Shown here: positions 1 to 12,982 of the stretch, in pieces
How the letters are laid out: the number at the start of each line of letters is the position of its first letter
Numbering within the stretch: position 1 is the first letter of the stretch
Assembly: GCA_010405405.1 (NCBI GenBank)
Contig: MU004239.1
Location: forward strand, 410,854-474,853
DNA from: Microthyrium microscopicum
Lineage: Eukaryota > Ascomycota > Dothideomycetes > Microthyriales > Microthyriaceae
DNA: 64,000 bases
Direction: 5' to 3'
Translations under genes and position numbers: made by a program
Notes under the pieces: generated by a model
Database searches by the model: none
The model's input: only the letters and a program-made list of their open reading frames with translations
Told to the model about the DNA's origin: nothing

Positions 1-3000
1 CTCTTGGAAAAGAAAAGTGCCTCGCGTCTGGGTTGAAATTTGGGGAAGGCAGAGCAACTCCACCAAAAACCAGATTTGCGGAACGTGTTCGTTGTAAAGT
101 CTCAGAATAATAGGCATGGATCTTGTCAAACATTGCAATTTTGTCGTAATCTTTTGCAAATTGCCACGTCCAGGTTGCAGTGATGGCCACGTTCACAAGT
201 ACTTTTAGTTTTATGAAGTAATCAGACTAGCAGTTGGGCGACACGATGAAATGCCTGGTCGGAAATGACCGCGTGTATCGGATTCCGAATTTAGGATTGC
301 AAACTTGTCGAAGATGGGGCAGAAACTTTAATGTCTCACTCGGCTTTGTACACAGTACAAGGTCTTGTCGCACCAACATTGTTCATGATGAGAGTTTGAA
401 AGCTTCATCATCCCAAAGTGCTGTTTGACCATTATGAATTGGCTTGCGAATAGACACGCTACACCAACAGTCGAATCCACATCATCGGCATTAAAAGCGT
501 TGAGATTCTGAGATCGCCACATTAGGTACGTGGAGAAAACGCCAATCATGAGCTTATCGATATGGTACCTTGCCAGTGCGAAAAGCGTGCTGTAAAATGC
601 CGCGATAAGATCAGAACAGCTGGTTTTAGTTTTAGCTAGGGAAATGGCCGTCAAATGTCCATGGATCATGGATGAACACACGCCTCCATCCTCGTTCCTG
701 GTCTACGGGTTCTGCAATCCAGAAAGTTGCGGTAGCATATCCTGGGTTTTTCCAACTGGGACAGCATATCAGGCCCGGAGTTACGCTGCCTTGCACATCA
801 AAGGTCGTCATTTTAGACACGGCAGTTGTCGCGGCCGGACTACCAAGCACTCCAGTTCTCGAGCTTTGCGCGACGATAGAGTCCGAAAGGTAGGTATGGA
901 TTATTGGCCTTACGCGGTGGTACGTCTTGCGACCGCTGCTCACTATTGGATGAGCTGGGGTTGTTCACGAAATGCTCGCATGCTGTCCTCGCAACCTATA
1001 CCTTTTTATAGAAGGTTTCTGGAAACACCAGAAGGTTACACTTATGCTGTGTTACCTCGATCATCTGTCATGTGCATGTTCAATCGGGAGAGGCGCGATT
1101 TCTATCGTGAGCTATCAGATCAAATGTTTTAAGAGTATGGAAAAGTGGTGTGTAGCCTGTCAGCTTCCAGCCTTACCAGCAGTTTGACATTTCAAGGCTG
1201 AAGTGAACTTGGTCTAGCATGTGGAATACCTTACCCGATAGTGGACACATTATTCATGAAATTGGGAGTTCTTTGATGCTTCTCGGCTGGGGTATCGAAG
1301 ATTAAGCGAACATTATTTGGATGATTATGTTCTATTGAACTGATCTAAATGATCCAGCTGTGTTCTGGCTCAGGGGTAGTACCATCAGAATGGTAAAGTT
1401 GAGGTCTTAGTTCATTCAGGATGTATTCTTCGCAAACTTGCAGTAGCGCACCAAAATCTGATCCTGTTCCTGCGTTAGATCGATCAGTTTTGGAAAGCGA
1501 AAGGAGCCGAGCATCGAACCACAATAATGACGAGTTCAAAAACTCAAAAGATTTTGAGGATGAAGAACTGTTCTCAGAAATTTTCAAAGATCCGGTCGCA
1601 ACCGTACCTGCATGGTGGATCAAATGCGCGGTTTGAACCTTACTCCCTGCAATGTAAAATTAGCCAGTCCTGTCATAAAAATTATCAATGTTATGATGGA
1701 TCACACTCTGGCATTATCCACTTGTGCAAACTCTTCGAAATTGTGATCAAGCATGGCATCCTGACCCTCCACAATACAGGGTAGGCGAGGAATTTATTGG
1801 ATTCATATCCTATTACCTGGTACGATAGGTTAGAGGTAACTTCGATGAACGATTCATCAGTGTCTTATCCAAGCTATCGGATCTTGACTCAAGGTCTGGG
1901 AATTCCAGATTCCTGCTTCTGGGTTAGTTGCCCACATACTCTCTCGATCAGCTGAAAGGCGTTCAGCTTGTTGACCTATCGCGAAGAGTAGATTGCGAGA
2001 GAAAACGATATTCATTTCTCTTTTTACGCCTGTCTCGGTCCATCTTGCCTTGCCCCAATCTTTGCTGACACGCCTAAGCTACAGTGGGCAAGGTATGGCT
2101 TCATTAAGCACAGTTTGGCGTTCCATATCTTCAGCCCACCTAGAACTAAAACGTCTCCACGATGGCAAAACTGGGTAAAAAACCGTAAAAGATTGATTAA
2201 TCTGGCGCCATCGCTGGGTCGTGAACCAGCGGGTTAAAGTTCCTGTCCGGTTCCATTCGGTTCCAGACACCAGCTGCACGGAGCAGTAGTTTCTCTCTCT
2301 ATCGGAACAAAATGCTGTGTTCCCCGGCGCCGTTGCGGTGGTTGGGACACGCCAGCAACGCCATGGTGGCTTTCCACGCCGCCATCAGGGTCTTAGCAAG
2401 TCAGGAACGGTCTTGCTTGTGGGGACCAAAGTCAGATTTGGTGATATCGGGCCCGTGAAAGAACATGGAAAGCATAGCGATATCATCCGTTTTCATCACT
2501 TGAAGCTCACTGACTTGGAGTTGGGATACTGATAGACGTAAAGTCAAGATTCGACCGCTCAAAAGTGTAAAAGCGCAGACGGGAATGCATGGTTCCTGCA
2601 TATCCCCGGCCGATCACCGCCGGTCCTCGAATGAGAGTTGCTGAGCTGTGGTACCCACCACTTGAGTTGAACCTTACAGAGGAGCCCTGCACGGAACGAC
2701 AACCCGATGAGCTGGTAAGTAGTGGTGGCTCGGCACATGGAAACGCTAAGTTGGCTTCCTATTGGACCCTTGGGCCAATCCTGTCGGCGGGCGCCGCGAG
2801 GGAGCATTCCCGCGATCCTTGCGCGTGCTGGCGAAGCCTTCATGGCCGGCTCGGCCTACCCACCTTTAGTGAGAGAGCTCTTAAACATCGTGATTGGCGT
2901 CGACTCTGAGAGGGCTTGACCAGGCTCTCCGGCATGGCTTGTTTTTTGGCTCCTCTCTATTTTCAAACTTACCAAGCGTGTGGACAGATTTATTACGCTA

Positions 3001-6000
3001 GTCTGAGCTTGTGTGGTGGATTGGTTTTGTCTATCTGGGAAAGTGGCAGATGGAGGCGAAGAAGAAATTTTAAGAAATAAGTTCTTGAGATTCATCGTCC
3101 GAGCCAATGAAAATGCACGTTTAGAACATAGCATATGAACCGTGTGGGGAGGATTCGTGGAAATCCACGTTCCAAACTTCTTATGTGTCCTACAATGTGG
3201 TACGCTGATATGACCCACACCTCTTTTGGCCAAGGCATCTTACAGGTTCAGTGAACTTTGACGGTTCGGGCAGGACGGACGGCATAGGCGCATCAACGTT
3301 GATGGGAAACAGATGTGGTGCATGATCAAAGATTTAATATAGGCATTGAACGGGCCAAACGCCCATCGTGGAGAAGGGTTGGAGGATCTAGGAGAATCTG
3401 TGACCAGTCAATCTGGCAGAATGATATTAAATCACAGCAGCAGAGATCTCAGGCATTCTGGTTCGTCGATCCAATGCCACGGTCCAATAGGCGCGCAACC
3501 AATATGCAGGCTGCTTTGCGTTCAACACCACGGGCGCCTGTCTCGACGTCGATATATTTGCTCAGCCGTTGAGCGTGAGAAAGGGCATTATCCAGTGACA
3601 AAAGGAAGCTTGATGAATGTATTATGATACGACAATGAGATTTTCAATAGCGAAAAGAAATTGCGTTTAGCGGTGCAGTATCTCGCAAGTTGTCGCAACA
3701 CAAAAGCGATATGTATCATCCCCCACTCTAGACATGGTCACCTTGTTCATGAACGTAAGATAGAGAAAAAGCATGCCCATGATTGTATCAATAAGCTTCG
3801 GAAACCGAAATAATTCATGTAGTGCTCTGCAAGTTCTTTTAACTACGTGTGTGAAGTTCAAGCAAGAACTGGGTGGCATCTAGGGCAATGTTATTGCAAT
3901 CATACCGTACATCACTAATTGCGGCAACGGGATAGTGAGAATTACAGCCGTGAACATTGAATGGATTTACGCCTGCTACACAGTTTCCATGTTGGTGACA
4001 CATAGCAGGCACGTCACATGAATATTGAAGTTGATGCTGCATCATTATGCATACTGCTTACCAGACCTCGAAAATAATACTGCTCTTGCCTCTTGAGTTC
4101 TCGGTGTACTGGTTGGTAGAAGTGGAAAGTGCAACTGTCCAGTGGCAATGATTGAAACTGATCCTAACTTCTCCCCATCTCTCCCCCGCCAGAAGAAACA
4201 ACACAATCACACCATATCTCTCAAAATACTACCATCATCCTGCATCATTTACCTTTTTTCTCGTACTTTATGCTTCCTATTCGCCTGCAATCTCAGGTCA
4301 GAACCGAGGCCTCGACTCTGGAGATGGATCCAGGCGAGCAACACCACTCGCCACCAACCCATGAAGCGAGTAATCAATGCAAGTGAATTATGCTTGCTTG
4401 CGCTCGATAAACTAGCAACGATATTCCTATGGACCAGGTAGACAACCCGCAAGTTATTTTTGATTTCTCGACTTTCAAATTTCATGCAGTGCTCAATAGA
4501 ACCTGGTAGTACCCAGCGCAATCGATTACGATAGGTCTCTTGGCCGCGTACTGGTCAGTCGCCCAGCCAGTCAGGGCTCAGAGCACTCTATCCCCACTCG
4601 CACTGGTCAAAGCATCAGGCCCGTAGGTTTGGAGCACTTGTGATCTCTTGTGATATGTCTCAGCTATCGATTACTGTCCGCAACGACACCGTGATGGGCG
4701 CGATGATAGGCGCCGCCTCGGGATCCTGTGGGGAGAGCGAGATGGAGACTCGATTTATGGTGCTCAATGCTCGTTGCTGGATACAGAACTACTGGTTCTA
4801 TCCTTGTTGAAGAAGAGCAACTACGGACGGGCACTGCGGACATCCGGTCGACAAGCCGCGGTGATGGCGGCATTGACAGGTGCACCTGGAGAACACTTGT
4901 ACGGTCACGTCGAAAAGATCATTTGGTTTACGCTTGTGCTTCGTTACCAACGACGCATTGTTCATATCCTTGGGCAGACTTTCGCCTTCCACACGACCTT
5001 CTGGAAGCGGGAAGTGCGCGTGGGCAAACAAAGATGGTGCATACTCAAATCAGAGAGTGCTACAAAAGTACACTCCACTACGGACATGACTCTTTTAAGA
5101 AGCAACGCACTTTGAAAGAAAGAAAACCATTCCAGAAGGAAATGTTCCCCAGTCCTTTTTGGGAATCTGGGATAACAGCAAAATGATCTGCCAGATTCAA
5201 GTCGGGGACATTGAGAGCGGCAAGCGCGATATGTGATTGGGTAGAAATACAACCAGCGGCTCACGACTATAGGGCGGCTCAGGGCTGGTAATATTGAGAA
5301 TATTGACACAGGGTAACGAGTGTGCGGCGTGTGTACTAATGGGATCTTGGCCTCCCCGAAGCTGTGATCCATGCAGCGGGTTGGAACAGTGGGAGGATTG
5401 TGGCTTTGATATAGTGAACCCTGGATGCTTGAACAGGCAAAGGGTCTTTGGTCGAATGTCTATCTCAAGGTTCTCACCACGTCCGACGGCTCAGAAGAGT
5501 ATCCAAGCGATTGCTCAACTGCCTCACTGCTCAAGACTGAAATCGAGTTCTGGCCTAGCAGACTGGGGTCGATTGTGCTTTGAGCGAGTCAGCATCGACA
5601 AGACTCGGCTCAGCTGCAGACGGCCAGGGACGCCTCAGCTGGGCGACAGCGTCTGTGCCGCCGCCATGGCGCCGCCGCGACCGACTGGCCCGCGGGCCAA
5701 AAGCTAAAAATCATTACGATATGGTGATGGTCGACCGGGTCATACAAACAGATAGTGCGGTAATTTACTAGTAAGTACCTGAGTATCGTGCAGACTGGTC
5801 TCTGGCGAGAAAGAAAAACGAGGCGCACGCCAGGCTGTGCGGCCATCGTCGTCCTTCCCGATTTCCCCAGCACGCCTATCCCACGACCCACTCGTCGACG
5901 ACTGGTTAGACTGGTTAGTTACTGGACCCGTCGCAGACGGACTGGCAAACTGCACCGCAAGCACCCCATGTCCAGAAAGTCGAGCCACTCGTAGCCTAAG

Positions 6001-6240
6001 CTGCACGTCGTAGCCTGCGTGTCGTTCCTGAGTGGCAGCGCGGATTCGCATGTCTCTCCCATCCTCCCACTGTTGGTCAGACTTGGTGCGAGGCCCCACC
6101 CAGAAGACCGTACCTGGACTTGTCTTGCGCCAAAGTCCATTCGGTGCCATTCGGTGCCAGGTCCTTGTCCTCGACTTTCTTCTTTTCGACCCGCCGATGC
6201 CCGTTCTGCCACCTCTTTTCCCACGGACACTACTTATGTA
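1..6240. other. gene-poor region, no supported gene
   Basis: I find no open reading frame here that resembles a known family or shows convincing exon structure. The longest frames (644-1132 +, 632-943 -, 4728-5186 +, 5740-6294 -) overlap each other on both strands and have no recognisable domain. A short ATG at 4322 follows a CT-rich stretch, as fungal starts often do, but its frame closes after about 20 codons and I could not extend it by splicing. A GC-rich patch lies near 5610-5710, and a 10-bp direct repeat occurs twice at 6137-6156. The rest looks like ordinary unique intergenic DNA. Confidence 0.6.
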
Positions 6241-6580
6241 GAGCAAGCCCCAGTCCCTCTTTTGTTCTTCCTTGCGACTACCCACTATCGTCATCGCGGT
6301 CGACTCTCTTGACTCGCTTTGTTTTATTCTCTCTTATTTAGTTTCAGATAGTTCGATCGAGCAATCGTTTGTCTATCAGCCTTTCCTTTATACTCAGCCT
6401 TCTACCGCCTCATCGTCTTTTCAACTCTTCAGCCTAGCATCTAGCATTAGCTGTTGCATACTGTCCTTCATTGTCAATCAACTACCACGAAGCATATTTA
6501 CTGTCATACACGCCATATTGGAGTAATTCATAGTGTCCATTACCATCCCTCAATCAGATATCATCATACCAACTACCGCC
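6241..6580 (+). promoter_or_regulatory. pyrimidine-rich leader upstream of the Msn2-like gene
   Basis: The 340 bases before the zinc-finger gene are rich in CT runs and poor in purine blocks, which is typical of fungal core promoters and 5' leaders. The start codon at 6581 sits in a good Kozak context (accgccATGG). I do not see a clear TATA box. The extent of the transcript is inferred, not shown. Confidence 0.45.
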
Positions 6581-8539
6581 ATGGAAGCCCCATACCCCCA
6601 ACAAGTGCAATTCAGCGCACCATTCTTCTACTATCACCCAGATCCAAATTCGGACAACCGCCATCATGGACAGTTTACTCCACACCCACAGTCCACTCCT
6701 TACGAACAACAGCAACACATGCACGCGATGCCAGTCTCTCAATCTATTCCAGTGTATCATCAGCAAGCGCTTGAACGGCCAGGTTCTGCTGGTCTGTATC
6801 ACAATGTGTCCATGTACGCACAAGCATCACTTATCACACCAGCACAATCACCAGTTCCTTCCCATAAACCACATATTGTTGTCCAACACGATTCTCCAAT
6901 GCCATTGACAGTGGACACGGACTGCATTGTACCATCAACACCACCTCTGTCTACCTGTGGAACGGGTAGTGCAGTCAGCAGTCCCCCATCAACCTGTGAT
7001 ATTATGTCAACGCCAATCTATGGTTCATTCAGCTTGGACAATGGAAAGCCTGGTCATGATGAAGATGTGATGGCCGAGATCCTCGCCGGCGAGGATTCTT
7101 GGAGCTGCAACATGGACTCTCCAATGATGAAGCCTGGTAAGTAAACCACACTCATGATCTGCTACTAGCTTGCAAGGCATTGAAATTAGATTGCACTTGT
7201 GCTGGATTGGCACAGGGCAACTGTTGAAATGCTTGGTTGCAAATGAAGCTTGGGCGATGCATGTTTCCTGGTGCAAATCTTGATCCCTGATGACAGCGGG
7301 CTAACTTCGGATATAGTTAGCGCCAATCTCGTGCAGGTCAACGTCAAGCTTGAGAGCTCTCCACCTCAAACTTCAGGACCGTACCGTGCAGCCTATCTAC
7401 GCAGCATTGCTTCAGAGTGTCCTTCTCTCTCTCCTTCGCCCACGCCTACTCCACAAACCACCCAGCACTCCGCTGAGTCGGCACAGGCTTTTTGCGATCC
7501 TCGCGCTCTTGCTGTTTCTGCTGTTTCTTCTCCCGTATTTCCCCAACTACCTACTCTCTGCCCTGAGCCTGGTGTCGACGAAGCACGCCAGTGGCTTCTA
7601 CGAGGTGATCTACTTTCCTCTCCTCAAACTGAGGATTTCAAAGTACTCACTCCAGAGGAAATTCTAACTCAATCCCATCTGCTTTCGCCAATCTACGAGC
7701 CACTCTTTGAGCTCGAAGCAGAAGACGATCTTTCTTCAATCACACAGTTCCGTCCATCGGATAACATCAACTTCGTCGGCCACAAGCGCCAGCGCACTGA
7801 ACTCATATCTTTCAAGGACGAAGACTGGAGCTCCTCTGACTCATCATCTGATTTCGACGACCTCTCCAGCCCTGGCCTCATCACTCCATGCGACTCTGAT
7901 ATCTTTGACATGTCAGACGTGCATGTCGCCAAGCGCTCGAAGCGCAACTCGCGCCATGAGCTTGACGACTCGGAGTACAGCCATGCCAACGAAGGATCCT
8001 CCAACCAAGACTCTGGCAACTCTGCTCAATCTCCAAATGCTGATGACGATATGCCCGGCAGCTCCGAAGATCCAGAAACTCCTGCTGGTACCACTGCCCC
8101 AGGCACCCCTGCTTCGCACCCAATCAGCCGCCGGGGACGCAAACAGTCATTGACCGAAGACCCTTCTAAGACATTTGCTTGCGATCTTTGCTCTAGAAAA
8201 TTCAGACGACAAGAACATCTCAAGCGCCACTATCGCTCACTTCACACTGGCGAGAAGCCATTTGAATGTAACGATTGCGGCAAGAAGTTCTCTCGCTCTG
8301 ACAATCTTGCTCAGCACCAGCGCACGCACGGTTCTGGTAGCATTGTCATGGGAGTACTAGATGCCCCAATGATGCTTGGTTACCCTCAAGATGCTGCTGT
8401 CATTGGCAGCCTCATCTTCGAAGCTACCACGTCTGCTACGCTATCATATCCAAGCAGTGCCTCTTCAGTGGCTACCATTTCCGATCAAGAGATGCACTCT
8501 GATTCGAAACTCAAGAAGCGCAAGCGCGGCGTTGAGTAA
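6581..8539 (+). CDS. Msn2/MsnA-like C2H2 zinc-finger transcription factor
   Basis: Predicted nuclear DNA-binding protein of 592 aa; family members control general stress response through CCCCT (STRE) sites. Exons are 6581-7136 and 7317-8539. The intron (7137-7316) begins GTAAGT, has a CTAAC branch point at 7301-7305 and ends TAG; phase is kept. The N-terminus is rich in Gln, Pro and His, and a long Ser/Thr/Pro-rich acidic middle follows. The C-terminal part holds two adjacent C2H2 fingers at about residues 471-494 ([10 protein letters not shown]...H) and 499-521 ([16 protein letters not shown]...H), joined by the classic HTGEKP linker. A short basic tail ends KKRKRGVE. A two-finger C-terminal layout with an RSDNL second finger is characteristic of Msn2/4, MsnA and Seb1. 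I used the ATG at 6581; the frame stays open further upstream but has no ATG. Family assignment is strong; the exact orthologue (msnA or seb1) is inference. Confidence 0.92.
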
Positions 8540-11500
8540 CTTGTTGGTCATTAGCATCAGCCAGTGGTTCTTCCTCATCAACCTAACGATCCTTCACGAA
8601 GTCTTATGTCTCATTATACGTCAGTCATGCCAAGGGAGGCACAGTCACCCTTGCACACCATAGAGTTGGCTCGATCCATCAAAAGTTGTTTTTAAACCTC
8701 GTTACATCCCAGTGTACCCTGTATACTGTTTAGTCCTTCTATCCCTTTGCAGTCTTTGCACTTGGGAAGTGTGTTTTATACTTCATATCATAACCAAATC
8801 ATGGCATTCGCTTGCACTGTTTGGTAACTTGTACTTTTATTTCTACTGTACCATTGGTTCATTGTCGACTTCGACCTTTTTTCTTCTCTTTCTTTGACAT
8901 ACTTGTCTTCCTTTCCGGCCTTCACACTTCGTGTTGGCCACTCCTGTTGGGACTGCAAAGGGATAGCTCGCGTGGAAAGTGTGCTGGCACATTTATTCAG
9001 CTGCATTCGCCTCGTAACAGCGATTAGTTTAAAGTCTAAACCTTAGCTATAGCATACGCTTCTCTGAAGCCAAAAACAATACAATCCCATTGATTAATCA
9101 CTACTATCTCTTACACTGTGAAGCTTTGCGACTATCATGTGATGACGACCACTACATCTTGATGAACTTGTCATTTCTCATCCATAGACTCTTGGTACAG
9201 AAGGCTGAAGTCTAATTACATCTCCACGCTCAATGGCCTAAACCACGGCGATGGGTATATCCGAGCCATTGGTTCCGCTCTTGATCTTTGATAAGGCTCA
9301 CCATCAAAACAAAAGAAAACGGCTTACACGGGCACATTAAAAAGTATTGGGACGCCTCATATTACGAAAACGCTAATCTCATATTCGGTACCATCTACCG
9401 TTGCTTTTGCACGCAAGATACTGTTTTCTGGCAGCCGCCGAATCCCGCTTTTACTTTAAGCACATCTTATATTTGTAAGGCTATATGCTTTTGACACAAG
9501 TCATTCTAAATTACTAGAGTAGTGCCCCAGTAGCGCCTAGTGAAAAACAGCGAGCCCCATGAAGCCATTGATCATGCGATTTGGGTAAACGAAAAGACTA
9601 TACGCTACTGATACTAGTAGTAGCAAATACTCTAACCCACGACACACCCTCGCCCAATACTACCGCGCCTTTAAGGCTGATATTGCCTCGTGGCCTGCAC
9701 GACTCACGCGAACTAGCTTTCCTTAGACTCCCCATAATGTTTCCTCTCGCCTTCCTGATAAACAGTTCCTGCAAACTCCAAGTAATTTCGCGCAAATGTT
9801 ACTGTGCCAATAGCGCGTACAGAAACGAAATAAATTGCACACTTACACGATTTGCAACCATTGGTATTGTTTCCTAGTAGCCTTGTAGATGAATTGTTTG
9901 TAAACGGTGCATACGTGCAATTGGATTAGATAGACATGGGTGGTTTTTGGCGTTTACAAACAACGCAATTAAATCATGGAAACGTAATTTATGCAACCCG
10001 CTGTCCAACTGCGCAGCTGTAGTAGAGTTTAGGCCGCTTTATAGGTTGTCTATTTGTTTCGTGTGTGGCGTTGAAATTCTCTAGTCATGGCTCACCATGC
10101 AGCGTAACTGGGATGGTTTGCGCGCAAAACTCTATTTTCACCTACATACCTGGTTCCGTAACTCCAGTCCCACTTCCTTCCTCCAAAGCCTAGGACCATG
10201 ATCGATTAAATCCTGGCGATGCCATGTGTTGCGCGCAAGCAAGCAAGCATTCTCCGCATGGCGGTTTGATATAGCGCTGTATTTGCATCCTCTGAAAATG
10301 ATGCGCGGCTGGGTTTCTTTCTGCGTGCGGGTTGGGACTTGGCGTACGATCGCGGTGTGTGTTTGCGCGCGCGCGCGACTCATGATTTATGCGACGGATT
10401 TTGACGTGCTGTCACTGTCACTTGCTACAGCCTAGGTACCTAGCTGTCAAACTATCTGCCATTATTACGCAGCCACCCGCCGTCAGCGGATGGGTGTGGC
10501 GGCGTGTCTTCAGTGGCAGGTTGCATCGGCGGAGGCCTCACGAGTGTGGTGTGGGCGATTCATGGCGCCGCTGATGATGGTGGAGCTGTTGTTTCAGTGG
10601 TGATGCATGACGGGTTCGTGGTAATAGTCTGTGATCCTTATGCCATGTGGTTGGCGACGGTTGAGGCGTCTGGGGAAGCGTTGAGATTTGCATGGCGAGT
10701 TTGGGTGCTGGTAAGTGTAGTCTGCTGCAGAGTCGGAGTGGCGGGCCGTTGGGGTGATAGAATCTGGGACGTGAAACGGGTGACGCTTAGAGGAGATGGA
10801 TGCGATAGGATTACTATAGGTGATGGGTACATATCTAAATCGTTTCATCGCTGGGTTGATATCTTGTAAAGCTCGGGTGGTCAAGAGAAGGAAGGTCTAG
10901 GTATTGAATCGTGTCTTATGTCATTATATCTCTATTGAGTACGAGATATTCTTCCAATTGGTCATTATGGATCTCTCCTCTTGTTGTCATATCTTCTCTT
11001 CGTAAAACGGCAGAGCGTTCTCTGTATATTAAGCCGGCATGAAACTATACTCAGTGAATCTAAAATGGGAAAGCAAACAGCTTCGCCTTGAAAGTTCATA
11101 TTCAAGGCCGACCATTTTGTCATCGAATTGGTCGGTATTATGTCAATATCCCAGCCTTTCTCTTGATGCTCGACGACAGGAACGTTGGCAACAATCTTTG
11201 CACTAATTCATTCTGATCATGGCAGATGCTATTTGTTACCTAGGTACAGTCGATAATGTCACATGTATGTATTGCGATTAACTCAGAGGATGAGAAAGAA
11301 GTGACATGCGGTAAGTGAACGCGCCCATCTGAAGTTATCCCTTTGAGCTTTTATATCAGCACTTGATTAGGCATAGGTACGTCTCATGTTCTCCCATGTC
11401 CTTTGATCAAGTGCCTTCGCACAGCAATAATCATCCATATTTCACTTCAAATTTACGCCATTAACCGTTCAGTGCCAATGGACAAGCTGTTCACAGTATG

Positions 11501-11952
11501 TCAAAGTGCCAGACTCTTGTGACTGACTTTGTTATATGATCAACGTGATAACGCTGAGTGGCCTCGTATCTTCACTCGCTGAACAAGGCTGCTGCCCAGA
11601 ATCTTTACGCCCGACCAGTGAAATCAAATATTTCAAATGTCATCAACAAATATGCTCTGCCTACGAAAACTTCTTTCCTCAACCTTCAGTGATCATTCTG
11701 CATGTCTTTAAACCACAAATCCTCCGACACAGACAGCCAAAGATCATCACAATCAAAGACTCCAGCATACCACATAGATTTGAGAGCTAAAAATCAATTC
11801 ACTCGATTTCAACGAACGAGGTACATCCCACAACAACCTTCAAGCTAGACATTTCAGGACACAAACACTAAATTCTGGCTGCCTTCAATATTACCATTTC
11901 GCTCACAGGGACCAAGTAGGAATAGAATTTCAAACCCGGTCCTCGAGTAACC
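8540..11952. other. gene-poor intergenic region
   Basis: No supported gene. The first few hundred bases are CT/TTT-rich and probably hold the 3' UTR of the zinc-finger gene. Small frames (for example 10504-10869 + and 11536-11790 +) have no recognisable domain and no splice context. A short alternating GC tract lies at 10365-10377. Confidence 0.6.
10365..10377. repeat. alternating GC dinucleotide tract
   Basis: Thirteen bases of uninterrupted alternating G and C, preceded by a GTGTGTGT run (from 10354), give about 25 bases of nearly pure purine-pyrimidine alternation. Such DNA can adopt a Z conformation. It may be only a simple-sequence repeat. Confidence 0.8.
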
Positions 11953-12982
11953 ATGCCATTTACATTTCACTCGCCCGCCAGTCAACCGATTCGCTGTCCT
12001 TTGGGGCGTGAAATTCACGAGATACTGCACGAGTAAGTTGACGGACGCCCTGAAGCACATAAGAACAGCTTTGCTCATTTCAACAGGGAGTATTATGCAG
12101 GCGAAAATCTTTCTTTTAGCATACAATGTGCAGAAGGAGAAGTCGTGAAATGTCACAAGGTAGTCGCCCAGGCAGGTAGCAAAGTCATGCGCGAGTATCT
12201 ACAAAGCTGTCAGGTGAGTAATTATAACTTGTGCACGAGAAGTATGCTGATTCTGAGTTAGTCTGATAGCTATGATCAGCCAGACTCGGAAAAGTATCCA
12301 GCCTTGTACGTAAAGGAGATCGTCCGATTCTGGTACACGGGATTCTACGCCTACAGCGACATGGAGGCGAACCAAACTTTCAGTTTGCCATGGCCATTGC
12401 AGCTCCAAAGACTCAAGCATCATTTTGCGGTAAGCCCTGGCCTTTGTATATTATCCTTGTGATGACTCTACTAATATTCAAACCGAGTAGATTGGCAAGT
12501 GCGCTTCGGCACTAGGGGTAGAAAAGCTACCTGGATTCGCCATAGGCTTCTTTGAACAAGATCTCTCAACAATGTCCTTCGACATGGACTTGACGAGCGA
12601 AATCGCAAAGTGGCTGGTCAGTCAGGGTGAGCCAGAACAACAATTTGTCTGGGTCTTCCTGGTCTGGTGGGCGAAGGCGGTCCACGATGCATACCCAATA
12701 TTGACGAACTATGAGCATTTGTGGAACATCACTGTCGAATTTATCAAGACGTATCAATGTTTGGGATTTCAATTCCAGGGGAAAATGCTATTTGAGTTGA
12801 TGGTGCAGTACGAAAAACATTTCAAGGCAAACCTGGAATGTCGATACTGCAATTCTGATACTCCTATTGACAAACTCAAGCCGACTGATATCTCAACCCG
12901 CAACTTGGTTATCTGCAATTGTGAGCGGAAGTGCGAGCTGTTGTTGGGTGTCAATTGTCCTTCTCCACCACCAAGTGCCTGA
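11953..12982 (+). CDS. BTB/POZ domain protein
   Basis: Four exons give about 288 aa: 11953-12032, 12087-12213, 12262-12429 and 12491-12982. The acceptor before exon 3 could instead be at 12280, which also keeps frame and removes six residues. Introns have GTAAGT, GTGAGT and GTAAGC donors. The N-terminal part reads as a fungal BTB/POZ fold: a SFSIQC.EGEVVKCHKVV strand-helix, then EIVRFWYTGFY, matching the usual YLYT.DY signature. BTB domains mediate dimerisation and often recruit CUL3 ubiquitin ligases; many fungal copies are uncharacterised. The C-terminal 160 residues are helical and end in a cysteine-rich segment (CRYCNSD..., then ICNCERKC) that might bind zinc. The family assignment is fairly sure; the role is unknown. 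Confidence 0.8.

Noticed and set aside
632-1132. Overlapping frames of 103 (-) and 162 (+) codons
   Set aside because: They cover the same bases on opposite strands, lack any known domain and have no promoter or splice context.
4664-5186. Cluster of frames on both strands up to 152 codons
   Set aside because: No frame dominates, the translations are composition-driven and no family is recognisable.
5740-6294. 184-codon minus-strand frame before the Msn2-like gene
   Set aside because: It lies in the likely promoter and leader of the plus-strand gene, has no domain, and is Arg/Ser-rich as chance frames in GC-rich DNA often are.
10504-10869. 121-codon plus-strand frame
   Set aside because: A Val/Gly-rich translation with an equally long frame on the other strand; looks like chance.
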